A stretch of DNA of 64,000 nt from Paragonimus skrjabini miyazakii (taxonomy: Eukaryota > Platyhelminthes > Trematoda > Plagiorchiida > Troglotrematidae), in contig JTDE01021153.1 of NCBI GenBank assembly GCA_014338405.1, forward strand, positions 105,201-169,200, read 5' to 3'. The notes beneath the pieces were generated by a model, which did not search any database, was not told the DNA's origin, and saw only the letters and a program-made list of their open reading frames with translations. The position numbers were made by a program, and so were the translations under genes. Shown one piece after another: positions 47,863-60,049 of this stretch. How positions within the stretch are numbered: position 1 is the first letter of the stretch; each line of letters opens with the position of its first letter.

Positions 47863-48351
47863 TCACAGACAGTTGGTTGTAACATTGGTTGCTTCGACTG
47901 ACATCCTGAGATTTGTCGTAATGACACTTCTGGATGAATGACCAATAAATATACACTTCTTATTATCCGGGGATGACTTAGGTTTCGGCTCGATCGGTTG
48001 CACTAGTTTCTGACAAAAACGTACCGAGTAACTACTCTGAAGGAAAATTTCTTGTAGGTCAAGTTCAGTTGGTGAAATAACGATGGTGCACACCTTTAAC
48101 GCCTGCTCATCGGGATAAGGGATGAAGTTTCGCTTGTAACCTGACGAAGGAAAATTGTCAAACTGAATGTACTGACCACTCCAAGTCAGAATTCTGTGCA
48201 GTTCTGCTGGAATGAACCATCTACACTTCTTACTGTGTACGAACGTTAGACTTTGAGTTTTTAACGAAGGAAATGCTAAAACAGGTTGAGTCGAATGCAA
48301 ACAAAACACTGCCCACATTAAAATTCCCATTGATGAAGCACAATACATCAT
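47863..48351 (-). CDS. Hypothetical secreted protein or first exon, not recognised
   Basis: 162-residue ORF, the longest in the region upstream of HECTD1. It begins MMYCASSMGILMWAVFCLHS and continues TQPVLAFP, a plausible signal peptide with a hydrophobic core and cleavage near residue 26. The mature part contains KKCRWFIPAELHRILTWSGQ, FDNFPSSGYKRNFIPYPDEQ and ALKVCTIVISPTELDLQEIF, which look like folded protein, with four Cys in the middle. No stop interrupts it. No family recognised. Possible donor sites near residue 130 (AAGAA/GTGTAT) mean it may be one exon of a longer gene. It ends about 760 bases upstream of HECTD1 on the same strand. Confidence 0.4.
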   Translation of the reverse strand: MMYCASSMGILMWAVFCLHSTQPVLAFPSLKTQSLTFVHSKKCRWFIPAELHRILTWSGQYIQFDNFPSSGYKRNFIPYPDEQALKVCTIVISPTELDLQEIFLQSSYSVRFCQKLVQPIEPKPKSSPDNKKCIFIGHSSRSVITTNLRMSVEATNVTTNCL

Positions 48352-49920
48352 CTGCGCAATATATGACGCGTATTTTCTTAAAATGAGCTAAAATCAAGTG
48401 TAATCTGCTGGCATCGATAGCATCATATTTTTTTATAAAACCAAACTTGAAATATCAAGCTACGTCCGTTCCGTCGCCTTCGACTTCGGTAGACAACTTA
48501 GCAAATAAGGTTGGAAAACGTATCAGCTAAGCTCTGTACGTCATGCTCCAAGTTAATCACAAATTATGCTCTTAAACCCATCTTCAAACGGAAATTGAAG
48601 CACACCCCTGCGTCCGAAAACGGAGAGGGCAACCAAATTGTTAATGTACAAATAAATTTATATTTACTAGTCCTAAACTACTCCCAGCAGCTTGTGATTC
48701 CTCACCCTGCACAATACTTCCCTCTCATCTCGAGTGTATTGAATTCCCTGAAAAACTGAAAAAAGTTGATCTAGACAGGTTTTAAGCACGTTTTAACGAC
48801 CACATATCAAACGAGACTTTGATCTGAGCACGCGGTAGGTCATTGGTAGCGACGGCTGATTAACAACCGCGGTTGTCGGTTGCGGCGACCAGACATTTGA
48901 GAAGGCTGGTTGCATTTAACCCACATGCTTTCCTGCACATAATGTAGCAGTGGAGACACTACGGTAACAAGCAACGAAAAACTTAGTTTTATGAATAAAT
49001 CCCACAGATCAGAAGCACTGGGACTGCTAACAGGCAAAACCCACTGCCACTCGAATTGCTCAACGCAACGGCAGAAGCGTTATTAAAATCATACATTGTC
49101 TTGATCACACCTAGTTGCCTGCTACCGGTGGATGCAATTTGATTGGAAGACTGTGAATACCCCCAGTTGAAGCAGCCCAAACAAGAATACGCATTTCAAG
49201 GTTCTACCAACGGCCTTACGTTTTAAAACCAGCCAAAAGTGTGGAACATCGTTCCTAAGAAGCACGAGAAATTGCAAGAACAGTATAAAATAAAATAACC
49301 GTTAAATGGCTCATACCCAACCCAAAGAGTACGACGACTCTTTAAATCAGAAAAAATCCGATGAGATTGCCATCTGATATCTTAGCTCAAATAGTGCGAT
49401 AAACTCGATACGGTGAACCATTATGTCCCCAATGGTGAGAATATAGGATGCATTGAACCGTGTTCGCCTACCGGCGCGTCGAAATTATCACCATGTTTAC
49501 CTGTCAGCCGCACCGACGAGTACCTTGGCCCGGGTTGCCAATGGTCCTGATAACGGTCCACGAAGTTGTAAAGTAATAAATTAGTGTGGCAAGGAAAAAG
49601 TAAGCAAACAAAAACAATTGGGTTTCATGAAATGGAAGGACCAATAAGTTTGCGGATGCAAGCTCAACACTGACTGCAACACACTACCATGCCAGAGGGC
49701 GTTTCCAACCAGCGGCGTGAATGTTCGCGAATTCCCCACTTAGGTATACGACATTTAATAAGTGTACTCAGCTGAACGGCAAAAGCTTTCGCAACCGACG
49801 ACCACGTCACCGCATAGCCATCATGCAGTTTTTTTCCAAAAGTCCGGCGTCAGTGAGCGATTCACGGTGCGGTAGAAACCCCGTAAACATACGGAGTACG
49901 TGACCCAGCAACCGAAGATC
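48352..49920. other. Region without a recognised gene
   Basis: Holds a short stretch (about 49100-49180) resembling the LINE segment at 38.28 kb (CCTAG-TTCCTGCTACCGGT on the same strand). The rest shows no motif. Confidence 0.4.
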
Positions 49921-49929
49921 GTGCATTTT

Positions 49930-51460
49930 CACCATCATCATCATAGCAGCCATGAGCCTGACCAAAAGGTACTGTAGCTCGGGCCCCCACTCACCTCAAC
50001 GGTGACGTGGAATATCCTAGAAGACAACGCTACTAAGAAGGTTTAAAGGTAATCTTTAAAAAAAATCTAACCGGAAGAACTAGTAACGGTATGGATGCAG
50101 GTACGCCATTGGCTGCGATACGCCGCCATGTCGGATAGCGTCTCTAACCAGCGGTTTGAGTGATCACGAGGACCCCATCCAGGAAGGCGACACCTACCCA
50201 CTTTACTCAATGGAGCAGTCAGGGTCTTCATATTTCGTAACCATGTTGTTACTTAACCACCCTGTGGTTTCTCCCAACTGTTAGTGGTCTCAGTATATAA
50301 TGCCCATAGGGTAAACGATCAGCTGGCATACGTGACCTAACCATCGCAAGCTATGCACCGTGAGTAGTTGACCCACTGATCGCGCATCCTGAAATACGCG
50401 CCGGTGAACCGCCACATTGCTCACGCGATAAGCCCATTTAATGTGGGCTAATTGGCGGAGACAGCGATAGTCAAACACAGCAAGCCTGTTGACATCTTCC
50501 TTGCGAACAGGCCACGTTTCCTAACCATAGAGCAAAACGGAACGTACACAAGCACTATATGCTCTTCCTTTCAGCGACAATCGAACGTCTTTTCGACCTC
50601 GATACTTGGTCGCAAAACTGCACAGTTTCCAAATATGCATCGACGAGTTGTTCTGTCGTTCACAATGTTAGTCCACTTGACACTGGCCAACTGGCAGAGA
50701 CTACGGTGATCAACTACCAGGAGTCTGGATGTGTCTCCTGCAAGAATGAGGCAGGTCTCCAAACTACCAAACAAAACTAAGTGTACAAATGCATGACAAA
50801 CCCTGTCCCTAATCGACAAGTGGACGTCTTTGGGATGCCACAAGTGATGAAGGCTGAGGAATACACTGGCATTTACCATTTTCGCCGATATTTTTTCAGT
50901 GACATCGCAAGTTAATGAAATGGAAATACTGTGATAGCCAAGACTACTGACAGTCGCAAGCAGCACAAATTGGTTCTATGCCAACCCGATCTGGTAGCAA
51001 CACTTTATACTTTTAAGACGCCGATCGCATACCACACAAACCAACTGTCATTTAATCGGTTCAGCATGGTCTGCATGCTCTCTGCACAGGAGTGCCGTCC
51101 GCAAATTCACTGTCAGTCAGCTTACTACCTCCAGCTCGAAATTATCGGTATCTCCAAGTGCATCACATCCAGAATATTACATCTGTCAAACAGCTGAACA
51201 GGAAGAACCCCTGAAGAACGCCAACTACAGTCGGGAAAGTTCGAGATAGCTGCCCATAAATATGCACGTCGTACTAAGATGCGCATGTAATTACTTCGGT
51301 AAACTGATATGCTTCGCTGTGATGTTTTTGAAATGGAAACAGCACATTCGAGCAGTCGAGTCAAAAGTAGCCTTCAGGTCCAAAAATATCACGACCGCTG
51401 GCTGCGAACAGGAGTGCCGATGCTCCAGTGTCTGTCGAGAGCTAACGATATGACCACGGA
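49930..51460 (-). pseudogene. Decayed RTE-like LINE, reverse transcriptase to 3' end
   Basis: Minus-strand reading: VIFLDLKATFDS (RT motif A) near 51395, then RRAYLWAAISNFPDCSWRSSG, C-terminal motifs HHLWHPKDVHLSIRDRVCHA and FDYRCLRQLAHIKWAYRVSN and LRWLGHV at about 50470-50330. It ends in a CATCATCATCATAG (plus) triplet tail at about 49930. Motif C is not seen clearly. Many stops. Confidence 0.7.
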
Positions 51461-51689
51461 CATGAAGTCGTTCATGAGACCCTTGTTTTTGTCTAATCTG
51501 ATTTTGTCAGTAAGTCAGAAACCGCCCCATTATGAGACTCGTGAGTTTCTTGGGTCCGATGCACAAGGTCAATGTCTCCGTAACCGTCAAATGCAATCCC
51601 GAAAATTGTTTTGAAAACAAGGATTGTTGACAAACACCACTCAAGAGATACCTCTTCAGTCTCTCGTATGAAACACAGGATGGTAAGTT

Positions 51690-52280
51690 CAAACAAAAAT
51701 CATCACCATCAAAAACAGCATCGCACAAGTGATTCGTGGTCATATCAAGCTGCCATGCAAACATGAAGGAAGAAATAAATTTTAACAAAGAGGAACATAA
51801 AAAAGGGGTATAGGGTCCTAGCTGTTCAAAACAATTACGTTTATACCCCAACCATTCAACATCGAGGTGTCTACGCTTTGCAGGCAAACGACCATGAGTG
51901 AAAGTGAAGCGTCATCAGTCAGACACACTCCTTATGGATACCTTTACCTTGCATGGTTAAGTGCGCTCACTACACACAATTTCACACGACATTCACATCA
52001 CCAAGCCCTATTAATCGTCATATCACCAAATGTCTTCATCCGCCGATTCGGTACCTCCAGACAAACCAGCCAAAAAGACGATCCCGAACTACGCTGGTCA
52101 GCCCATTAAGCATCGACTTCATTTCTATACCCCCAAGTCATCATCTGTTCACCTCGAACCTTGTACCAGTCGGAAGCAGCCTCCGCGGTGACCAATGAGG
52201 CACACGTGCCAATTAAAGGAGGCATACACGTGTTACACATACAGCCAACCGACCGGCATCCTGACAGCAAGAACGGACCA
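51690..52280 (-). pseudogene. RTE-like LINE 3' end
   Basis: Shares the C-terminal and 3' UTR blocks of the family on the minus strand: TCAACATCGAGGTGTCTACGC, AGTGAAAGTGAAGCGTCATCAG, ATTAATCGTCATATCACC, CAAGTCATCATCTGTTCACCTCG. Ends in a triplet tail near 51695 (CATCACCATC). Confidence 0.7.
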
Positions 52281-52282
52281 TC

Positions 52283-52495
52283 ACCATCATAGACAGCAAC
52301 GCATCAGTGGTTCACACTGATATTTAAGCGCCACAAAACCATGAGGAAAAATACAAACCCTGTACACAAGGAGAGGAGAAAAAAGATAGGCAGGGGAAGG
52401 GACCTAACTACTAAAAATTGCCTACTCTATATTCAAGCATTCACCATCAAGGTGCCTACACACTGCAAACAGACAACCGAGCTATAAGTGTTTGA
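52283..52495 (-). mobile_element. LINE 3' UTR, minus strand
   Basis: Nearly identical to the reverse complement of 59480-59690 (for example ACTACTAAAAATTGCC-TACTCTATATTCAAGC). It has the same triplet tail at the 52283 end. It abuts a plus-strand LINE end at about 52497. Confidence 0.85.
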
Positions 52496-52496
52496 C

Positions 52497-53216
52497 CACC
52501 GATGTCTGCGTTCAATCGCTCGTATCGGATGGCACCAACGAGTGAGTAACGAGTAGGTTAGGAAGCGGGTGTTTGGCACTGATTGTCAAACGAGTTCTTT
52601 CGTTCAGTCCTTACACTTGCACAGACTTAGAAGGTTAGGTCATGTACTATGGATGCCAGCTAGTCGACTGCCACACCGAGCACTCTTTACCGACGCTGCG
52701 GTCGATTGGCGCAAGGTGCGAGGTGGGGAGATGATGACCTGGTGTAGACAAATGAAATCGTTCACGAGGGGGTTGGCTACTGTAGATCGGGTTCGTCTTC
52801 CGGGCTGGAACCCTCGCGACTCACAGAGTCGATGGCTTGAGACGTTAGGTGAGATGCCAGCTAACCGAACTCAGTGGCGTGAATGTTGTCGTTGTTTGGC
52901 CGAGTTGTCTGTGAAGTGAGTGCATTTAATGACGCGGGGCAGTGAAAGCCGTGAGGAAGCTGTCTTGCTGATGACGCCTTATTTTCACTTACAGCTCGGT
53001 TGATTGTTTGCAAGGTGTAGGCGCCTTGATATTGTCTGTCTGAATGTAGACGTAGCTATTTTCTGGTGGTTAGGTCCTCTCCCCCTCCATTTTTCTCCTT
53101 CTTTCTTCCTATGCAGTGTTTGTTTTTATTCTTCGTGGTTGTGTGACAGTTAAGGATCAGTGTGAACCACTGATGTATTGCTGTCTATGATGATGACGAT
53201 GATGATGAAGTGAAAG
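52497..53216 (+). mobile_element. RTE-like LINE 3' end with C-terminal ORF, plus strand
   Basis: The best preserved C-terminus: SFVQSLHLHRLRRLGHVLWM, FTDAAVDWRKVRGGEMMTWC, SFTRGLATVDRVRLPGWNPR and LAELSVK then a stop at about 52919. A 3' UTR follows and ends in GATGATGACGATGATGATGA. This shows the normal end of the family: the stop, about 300 bases of UTR and a GAT-type tail. Confidence 0.88.
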
Positions 53217-56200
53217 TAACACGTCATCAGCAAGACAGCTTCCTTACAATTTTCACTGCAACATTCACACTACTGAGCCCGATTAGTCGCCATTTCATCT
53301 AGCGTCTCCAGCCATCGACTCTGTGAATCATAAGGTTGCCAGCCCGGGAGGCGGACGCGACCGTGACGAATTACCTAATTTCTCCACCTCAGGTCATCAT
53401 CTGTCCACGTCGCATCTAACACCAGCCAGTCGCAGCTTCAGAAAAAAGTACTCGGTGCGGCAAACGACTAGCTAGCATCCGTACCACATGGCTTAACCAT
53501 CCAAGCCTGTGCAGATGAAAGGATTGAACTAAAGAACTCAATCGACAATCGCTACGAAATGCCCGCCCCTAAACCTCCTCTTTGTTTACTCCTTCGTGTC
53601 ACTCGACACGAGAGATCAGACGCAGACATCGGTGACCAAATACCTGAAGACGGTTCACGTCATCTAATCTGAGTGGCCATGATTCGGCGCCGTAAAGTAA
53701 TGCAGCTCTTATATACGCGACGCTTAAATCTCTGTCGCCAGGGGCGTCCCAGGTTAGTGAATACAGCTCTAGTCTAAGAGATACTCGCCACCACCTCATT
53801 CCCGACACGTCCATCGCCGCCGTTGACGCAGTTTCCAAAGTGCATAAACCGATCAACAAAATCCATGGTTTCATTGTCCAACGTTAAATCTACATAATCA
53901 CAGCAGTCTTGTAGAAGCACTTTGCAAGTTGAAGCTGTGAAGCACATTCCAAAGTACTTAGTAGGGGATAAAATAGCGTCTAGCGTTGTTTGTGCTGCTT
54001 GAAATTTGTCAGAACAATTAAGATCGGTCAGTTTTCCATCAAGCAGAAGGTCCACGCCGAGATTTCGTGAGCATCTGACGCAGTCCTCCATTATGTCGTC
54101 TATAACAAACGTAAACGAAAATGGTGAAAGTGCACAGCCTCGAAGTACACCATTGCTGGTACTGAAAGTGTTAGATGGTTCACCGTAAACCCTAACCTGA
54201 GCTTAAGTATGGAAATAAGGCGCCGACAGCATGTTTCCATACTTGGTCGGTAGACCCCTGCGATTAAACAACGGTGTAGACCGAACCACCGAATCAAGTG
54301 CACTTTTGCTGCCGAGAAATACGCCAACTGTTGCCCGGGGGTATACATAAAGCTGGTCCACAATTTGGTGAAGAGTACCTGTTTGATCAATACGTCCTCG
54401 ACCATGGCGATACCTTGCCTGTTTCTCCCTAATATTTGCCTCCTGAGCTGCAGTGAGTTAAAGAAATATAAAGACCAGAATCTTAGTAACGACTAGGGTC
54501 AAGTTAATTCCTCTGTAGTTTCTGCAATAGCCCCGGAATCCTTTCTTGAATATGAGAACTACTATCGAGTGGCCGGAGCACAGAGAGATGGTCTCTGTCG
54601 TCCACATAAGTTGGAACAATTCAGTCAAGATCTCCAATAACGCTTCATTATTTTCTTTAAGAAGTGCCAGTAGAAGATCGTCTGGGATCGCCTGAGAACC
54701 AAAATGCAATTGCGGACTTCGGTTTTGGTGGGCAGATTTAAATCTACTGACCAGACAACCACAGTGAGAGCGCACGGTGATAACGCAGCAGAATCAAGAG
54801 GCTACTCAAGTTGGTCCTCAATGTGTTTCGTCTCCACTGACTGACAGCCTCTTTGGGTCAATAATATAGATGTTTGAATGGTCATCTAGTATTCCACACA
54901 GAAGAAGCGACTTCCATTCCGTTAGGTTACTCCGTAAGCCAAGCCTCACAATCGGCGAACAGATTACGTTTCAGTTTCCTACGGATACCCATCTTAAATA
55001 TGATATACGAACTAACAGGAAGTATGTTCCGTTTGGTATCTAATGACTATAGGAATTTTCCTGAAATCCACGTTCAACCCGCGATTTACCATACCTGCTT
55101 CATGAATGGCCTGTCGGATTTAGGTTCACCCACTATCCAGATCTGATGGGTTGTAATGGTTAACCTTGCATGCTAGGCCAGTTTCGCTTGTACGTCTTAT
55201 CGACGGTCTGGCCAGCTTCTCGATATTTGGCCGCTGTCGTCGATGGGATCGTTGCCTAACGGAAGTGAGAACAAAACTGCGATGAACTATCGCATGATCA
55301 GAGTCCAAGAATGTGCTCTAATAAGAACAGCAGCTCTGAATGCAGACCCGGCTACCCATAACTATAATCTGTGGTCTGTCTGAGATCAGGTTTGATTCGG
55401 GGAAGGAGGGCGTCAAGTACACCAGTGACACACAAGGTGCCGGACAGAAATAGCATATATGCTCAGCGCACGGTTGAAAGAACCGCCGCTATCATCCGAG
55501 CGATATGACGCTACCCCAAACCTGCCGCCTGAACGAGACTCGGTCATACCAAGGCGGCCGACCTGGACGTTCATATCTCCGGCCAAAATAACTATATCGG
55601 AACCACATATCGACCGAAGGAGAGTGGCCATATCCCAGTAAAAGACGTTCATCATATGTAAGTCATTACGGTTAGCTGGGTCATAAGCAGAAACAACGAA
55701 ATGCTTTTTGAAAGTTTTGCGTCTAAAGCTGGCCTTAATGAAACCAACCAAGCGGACAGTACAGGCTACTGCTAACAGGAATCTAATCTATCAATTCGGA
55801 AGCGACCGTTGTGTTGAAGTTATATCTACGCTAGCCTGACTGGCAGCGGCGGCAGTGGGATCACCCAATATGGACAACCAATATCGAGTAGACCGAACGG
55901 GAGCTGTCAATTCGATGCGCTGACTACTGACCTCGATTCTGGTATCGAAAGTGCAACAAACACCAACATTCAACGAGTCTAACGTCCGTGTGAGACCCGC
56001 CTGTTGACCTTTCCTTTTCAGAGTGCGGACGTTGAAAGCACCAACATTAACTGGCGCTGTTCGTTTAGACAAGAAACTAGCAAAGCCGGAGGCTGGGTTG
56101 TAAGACCTACCGAAAGAGTACTATCACAATTAGCTATATCTGTTGCGGGACCAGTGGAGTCATCAATGGAGATGGTGATTTGGATGGTTCTGAGGGCTCA

Positions 56201-56300
56201 ATTGGATGAGACGGTGCTGAAGGGATGGGTAGTAGCACCTTTTCGTCTATCGATTTTGCCGTATACAGCAGACGGGATGATCTAGTTCGTGCTGAGATGA
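53217..56300 (-). pseudogene. Near full-length decayed RTE-like LINE (endonuclease plus reverse transcriptase)
   Basis: Minus-strand reading, 5' to 3': endonuclease with VGAFNVRTLKRKGQQAGL (about 56040), RSICGSDIVILAGDMNVQVG (about 55590) and DSDHAIVHRSF (about 55305), which are the N, D-x-N and SDH motifs of the AP-endonuclease family. Then a linker, GYCRNYRGINLTLVVTKIL (start of RT, about 54520), FGMCFTASTCKVLLQD and LDNETMDFVDRFMHFGNC (about 53900), ARLELYSLTW-type remains, DDVNRLQVFGHRCLRLISRV (about 53640). The end is truncated inside the 3' UTR where it meets the tail of the plus-strand copy. Stops and frameshifts throughout; no intact ORF. Confidence 0.85.
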
Positions 56301-56305
56301 CCGAT

Positions 56306-56714
56306 TGTTACGACCCCACCTGATAGAGAAAGACAAGAGCAAACGCAAGACCACCAGCAGTATCTCTATCACGAACGAACGCAACGATATTGCAAGCGGT
56401 ACGAAAATCAGAGCTCAAGTATCGGAACGCAACTCTCGTAACTTAGACCCCCCCCCCAACAAGTAAGGAAAAAGACGGCCTTCAAACGAGCTTTATTTGC
56501 TGCTCAGCCCGGAGGCAAAATTGCGATTTACAGCAACTGTATTTATAGGTTTGCGGTGGCCTTGGACCTAGGTCGCCGAATGGACTAATCAGAAGCGAGC
56601 GTAGCTTCCCGGACGTTCCAGAATTCTTGCGAGCTTTCTAGTTCCCGGGAAATGAAGAAATCCATTTCCCTTGCAAATAATGCGATTTTTCGGGAAAATT
56701 GCCTTTTCCCAACA
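56306..56714 (-). mobile_element. Solo LTR, 409 bases, with 5-base target-site duplication
   Basis: On the minus strand it begins TGTTGGGAAAAGG and ends GGGTCGTAACA (TG...CA, with TGTT/AACA ends). It contains a TATA box (CTATAAATACAG, complement of 56541-56547) and an AATAAA signal about 45 bases downstream (complement of 56492-56497), the layout of an LTR promoter and poly(A) site. CCGAT occurs at 56301-56305 and again at 56715-56719. A single LTR without internal genes is what recombination between two LTRs leaves. Confidence 0.85.
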
Positions 56715-56719
56715 CCGAT

Positions 56720-57960
56720 GAAGTATGAAATTAACAGTGTTGTGGGTGTTCATGGTTACATGTGCGCTGGGACACCGTCAGGACTCCCAGATCAAGACAG
56801 GAGAACGATTGCAGTTCCCAACCAGTCTTCGACCCCAAAGCTTGCATCGCCATGTAGCGGGTGAGTAGGTGTATACCAGAAGTAATATTTTTCCCGGAGA
56901 ACTACGCCAACTTTCTTCCAATCTCCATCTTGAGTGTGCAGAGCACTGAGGTTCGTCAGAGCCCTATATATTGGCCTGCTTTGTATGAGTGGCTCCGTCA
57001 GTGTGACCGTCATACTTGCTAGTACAGCTCAACATGTCAACGAGATGCGCAAGCCAACATACGGTGTCACCGCTCAGTTTAATCGGCGACACTATTACCG
57101 TACCGGCGAGTTTTCGAGACACGACAGACATGCAGTCCCATACTGGAGAAACTGTTAGCCAGAACACTGCTGGCCTCTTTGTCGGATAATGCGAACGGTG
57201 GATCTGCTGAAATGGCTTGAAAAGATGAAAGTAAGAAGAAAGTGAGAATTAGTGGTCCGGTCTCTCGGATCAACAAAAACTTCTGATACTTCCCCGTCGC
57301 TTATAATTTAGAAAAATATTGGCTTGAGCAGCTTCAACCCTAATATCTGACTCAAATGCCTGACTTGCAGGGAAACAAGATGCAAGGTTTTATTGGGGAA
57401 GTTCGTGCGACGCCAGTGCTCAAATAGTCTGGTTCATCTAGCAGTGACAAGTTCGCCTGGCTCGAGGGCGCGGTCGGTAAGCTTGACCTCATGTAGTGGA
57501 AGAATATTAAGTCATATCAAACATCAGAATTACACCGAAAATATTTTGACTGTACTGTATAATATGCCGGCGATCACGGTCAACCGTTAGGCGATCGGAG
57601 TGTTTTTTCTTGAAATCATCCTTCCTAACCTCATTCGTTATCTGGTAGACAGCAGTGCAGCGACTATAAAAAAAAATCGCTTTGATGGACGTCCATACGA
57701 TGGTGTTTCACTATCCAAGCACTCCTACGTGTCAGTAGTGCCACACATAACCCAACGGATACATGTCAATAGTGAGACAGCATCCTTCTTAGTCTGTATG
57801 ACATGGTTTTATCTACTGGGATCAAAGCCCTATGGATGAATGCAGAGCACGAGCTTGGTCACCAAATAAAGATAGCAGGACAGGCCCGAGCGTAAGTGCT
57901 ACAGGTAAAAGAGTTGCCCAAGAACGGCCAACCCTGTTATCCTCCCCTAAAGCTAAATAA
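56720..57960. repeat. Diverged repeat copy 1 (paired with 61.2-61.9 kb)
   Basis: Shares with 61320-61700, in order, AACTTCTGATACT-CCCCG, GATCGGAGTGTTTTT, and GACTATAAAAA, with much divergence between them. Frame 57600-57839 has no recognised domain. It may be an old retroelement of the LTR type. Confidence 0.4.
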
Positions 57961-57964
57961 ACGA

Positions 57965-59110
57965 TTAAATATATACAACACGTAAACATCACAAGGAATG
58001 GAAAGTGTCATAATATGGGAAGAAGTACTGTATAAGGTTAAAGAGAAAACAAGTGTGCCGGGACAAGGGAGAAAAAGGTACGACGATGCACACAGACTCG
58101 CAACACCAGCGCCATTGATTTCTATTATTTGCCATATCAAACATCATCTTCGACCAAAGGTGTTCAGCGTGTTTTGGACCCCGACCAGGCAGCTGGGAGA
58201 GCCCTACTGAAGCAAGCTTCAAAGTAAATGCCTTCATACCCTGAAAACAAATCATGCGCTGACCACCGGGCGTTGCGACACCTTCTGAGGTACATGAATT
58301 TCTCGACTACTTCTAAATGCTCACCACCAAGAGTGAATGCAGGCGCTGAGTCCTGTCAATCTTGCAACAACAGCACCTTACACTTAGTGGATGCAAAGGC
58401 CATACTAAACTGACGAATCGAAACCCCTAATCTGCCTAAAACATTCTGGGCTCTCTGTAAGCCCTCGCAGATGTCGTATCGTGATGCCGTCTGCACACTC
58501 AATGCCTCGAATTCGAGTGCCTGGGAGTAATCCCATAACATCACATTCGCAGTTTGTCAGGGCACATTGTAGAACCTCGTCTACTGCAAAGTTGAACAGG
58601 AAGGGGCAGACTGGACAACCTTGTCGTGCCCCATTCGAGATGCTAAAAGTCGGTGATACGCTACCACAATTCCTAACCCTGCACGAGGTTTGATAATAAA
58701 TTGCTGTCAGCACGGTCACATACTTCTTAGGCACACCCTTCCTCAACAAACTTTCTCAGAGTGTAGCTCTGTTAACGGAATCGAACGCATCTCTGATGTC
58801 CAAGAAGACAAGTATTGGTCTTCTATGTGAATGACGGAGTTCAACTATCTGGCGAAGTGTGAACATGTGATAAATACAGCCACTGCAAGAGCGAAACCCA
58901 AGTTGTTCCTCACGGACATGTTCTGCACGCGTTTCGCTTAGCATACGAAGTATGACGACGGCGAGAAACTTTGACGCAATAAGGTAAATCAGAAGTATTT
59001 TGGACGACTTCTTTCCATCCGAAATCGTTGGTTGGCCTTCTGGGATTCATTCACAGTCAGGAGACCTTCAGTCCTTTGAAATATTGTTAGATTTATAATC
59101 GTTAGTGATT
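57965..59110 (-). mobile_element. LINE reverse transcriptase fragment, second copy of the chimeric mosaic
   Basis: Nearly identical to 34600-36060. Encodes REEQLGFRSCSGCIYHMFTL, FLDIRDAFDSVNRATL, NGARQGCPVCPFLFNFAVDE; motif C is mutated (ECADGI). It keeps the about 65 bases after motif C that the 34-kb copy lacks, but has its own deletion of about 450 bases after the sequence GGTGTCGCAAC. Confidence 0.85.
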
Positions 59111-59690
59111 AACACTCTTTACATTTGCACAAAGATAGACGGTAAAGCCGTGTATTAATGACGCCAACTAGTCGTCTCCCACATTGTGCACTCTGTCAAC
59201 GCTGTCACCGACTGGCGTAAGGTGCGAGATGAACAGATGAGTATCTGGCGAAGAGAAATCAAATTGTGCATGAAGAGCTTGGTCACTGTAGGTTGGGTTC
59301 GTAACCCAGGCTGGGGACCTCACAACTCACAAAGTCTATGGCTAAAGATGTTAGATGAAGTGGCGACTAATCTGGCTGAGTTGTGTAAATGTTGTCATTG
59401 TTTGTGAAGTGGAGGCGCTTAGTGACACGAGACGGTGAGAACTGTAAGGAAGCTATCTTGTTGATGACGTATTACTTTTACTCACAGCTCGGTTGTCTGT
59501 TTGCAGTGTGTAGGCACCTTGATGGTGAATGCTTGAATATAGAGTAGGCAATTTTTAGTAGTTAGGTCCCTTCCCCTGCCTATCTTTTTTCTCCTCTCCT
59601 TGTGTACAGGGTTTGTATTTTTCCTCATGGTTTTGTGGCGCTTAAATATCAGTGTGAACCACTGATGCGTTGCTGTCTATGATGATGATG
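59110..59690 (+). mobile_element. LINE C-terminal part and 3' UTR, second half of the mosaic
   Basis: Encodes VTDWRKVRDEQMSIWRREIK then LCMKSLVTVGWVRNPGWGPH and LAELCKCCHCL, then the 3' UTR and the GATGATGATGACA tail at 59677-59690. It points away from the adjacent minus-strand polymerase fragment, as at 34 kb. Confidence 0.85.
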
Positions 59691-60049
59691 ACAGGCTTAA
59701 AATCTTATTACTGCCCTCCTAAATGCAGCAAGTCCCGCAAGTACCCTTCTAGAGAGGTGCCACATTTTTGACTGTCCTTCAGATTAACAAATGTCTGTAT
59801 GACACCGAATAAGACAAGCTGATTAGATCCTGTAAGGTATCGTCAGCCCCAAACACGTGCAATAACCTCTGAAACAACCCAAATTCATGTGTTCGACGAG
59901 CACATTATTTTAAGTTTTCCTGCGTAGTGTACATTTTTGAAGTTTGAATACAAAAAAAGTTGAGTTCGAGGAGCTAGATCAACTTTTACTCCCCCACGAC
60001 ATTCGGTGTCCACTGAAATGCAGCACGGTTTTCCCGGGTTATTCCAGAA

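Noticed and set aside
53195..53216. GATGATGACGATGATGATGA as an independent microsatellite
   Set aside because: It is the 3' tail of the LINE; the same kind of tail ends the copies near 23.9, 49.9, 51.7, 52.3 and 59.7 kb.
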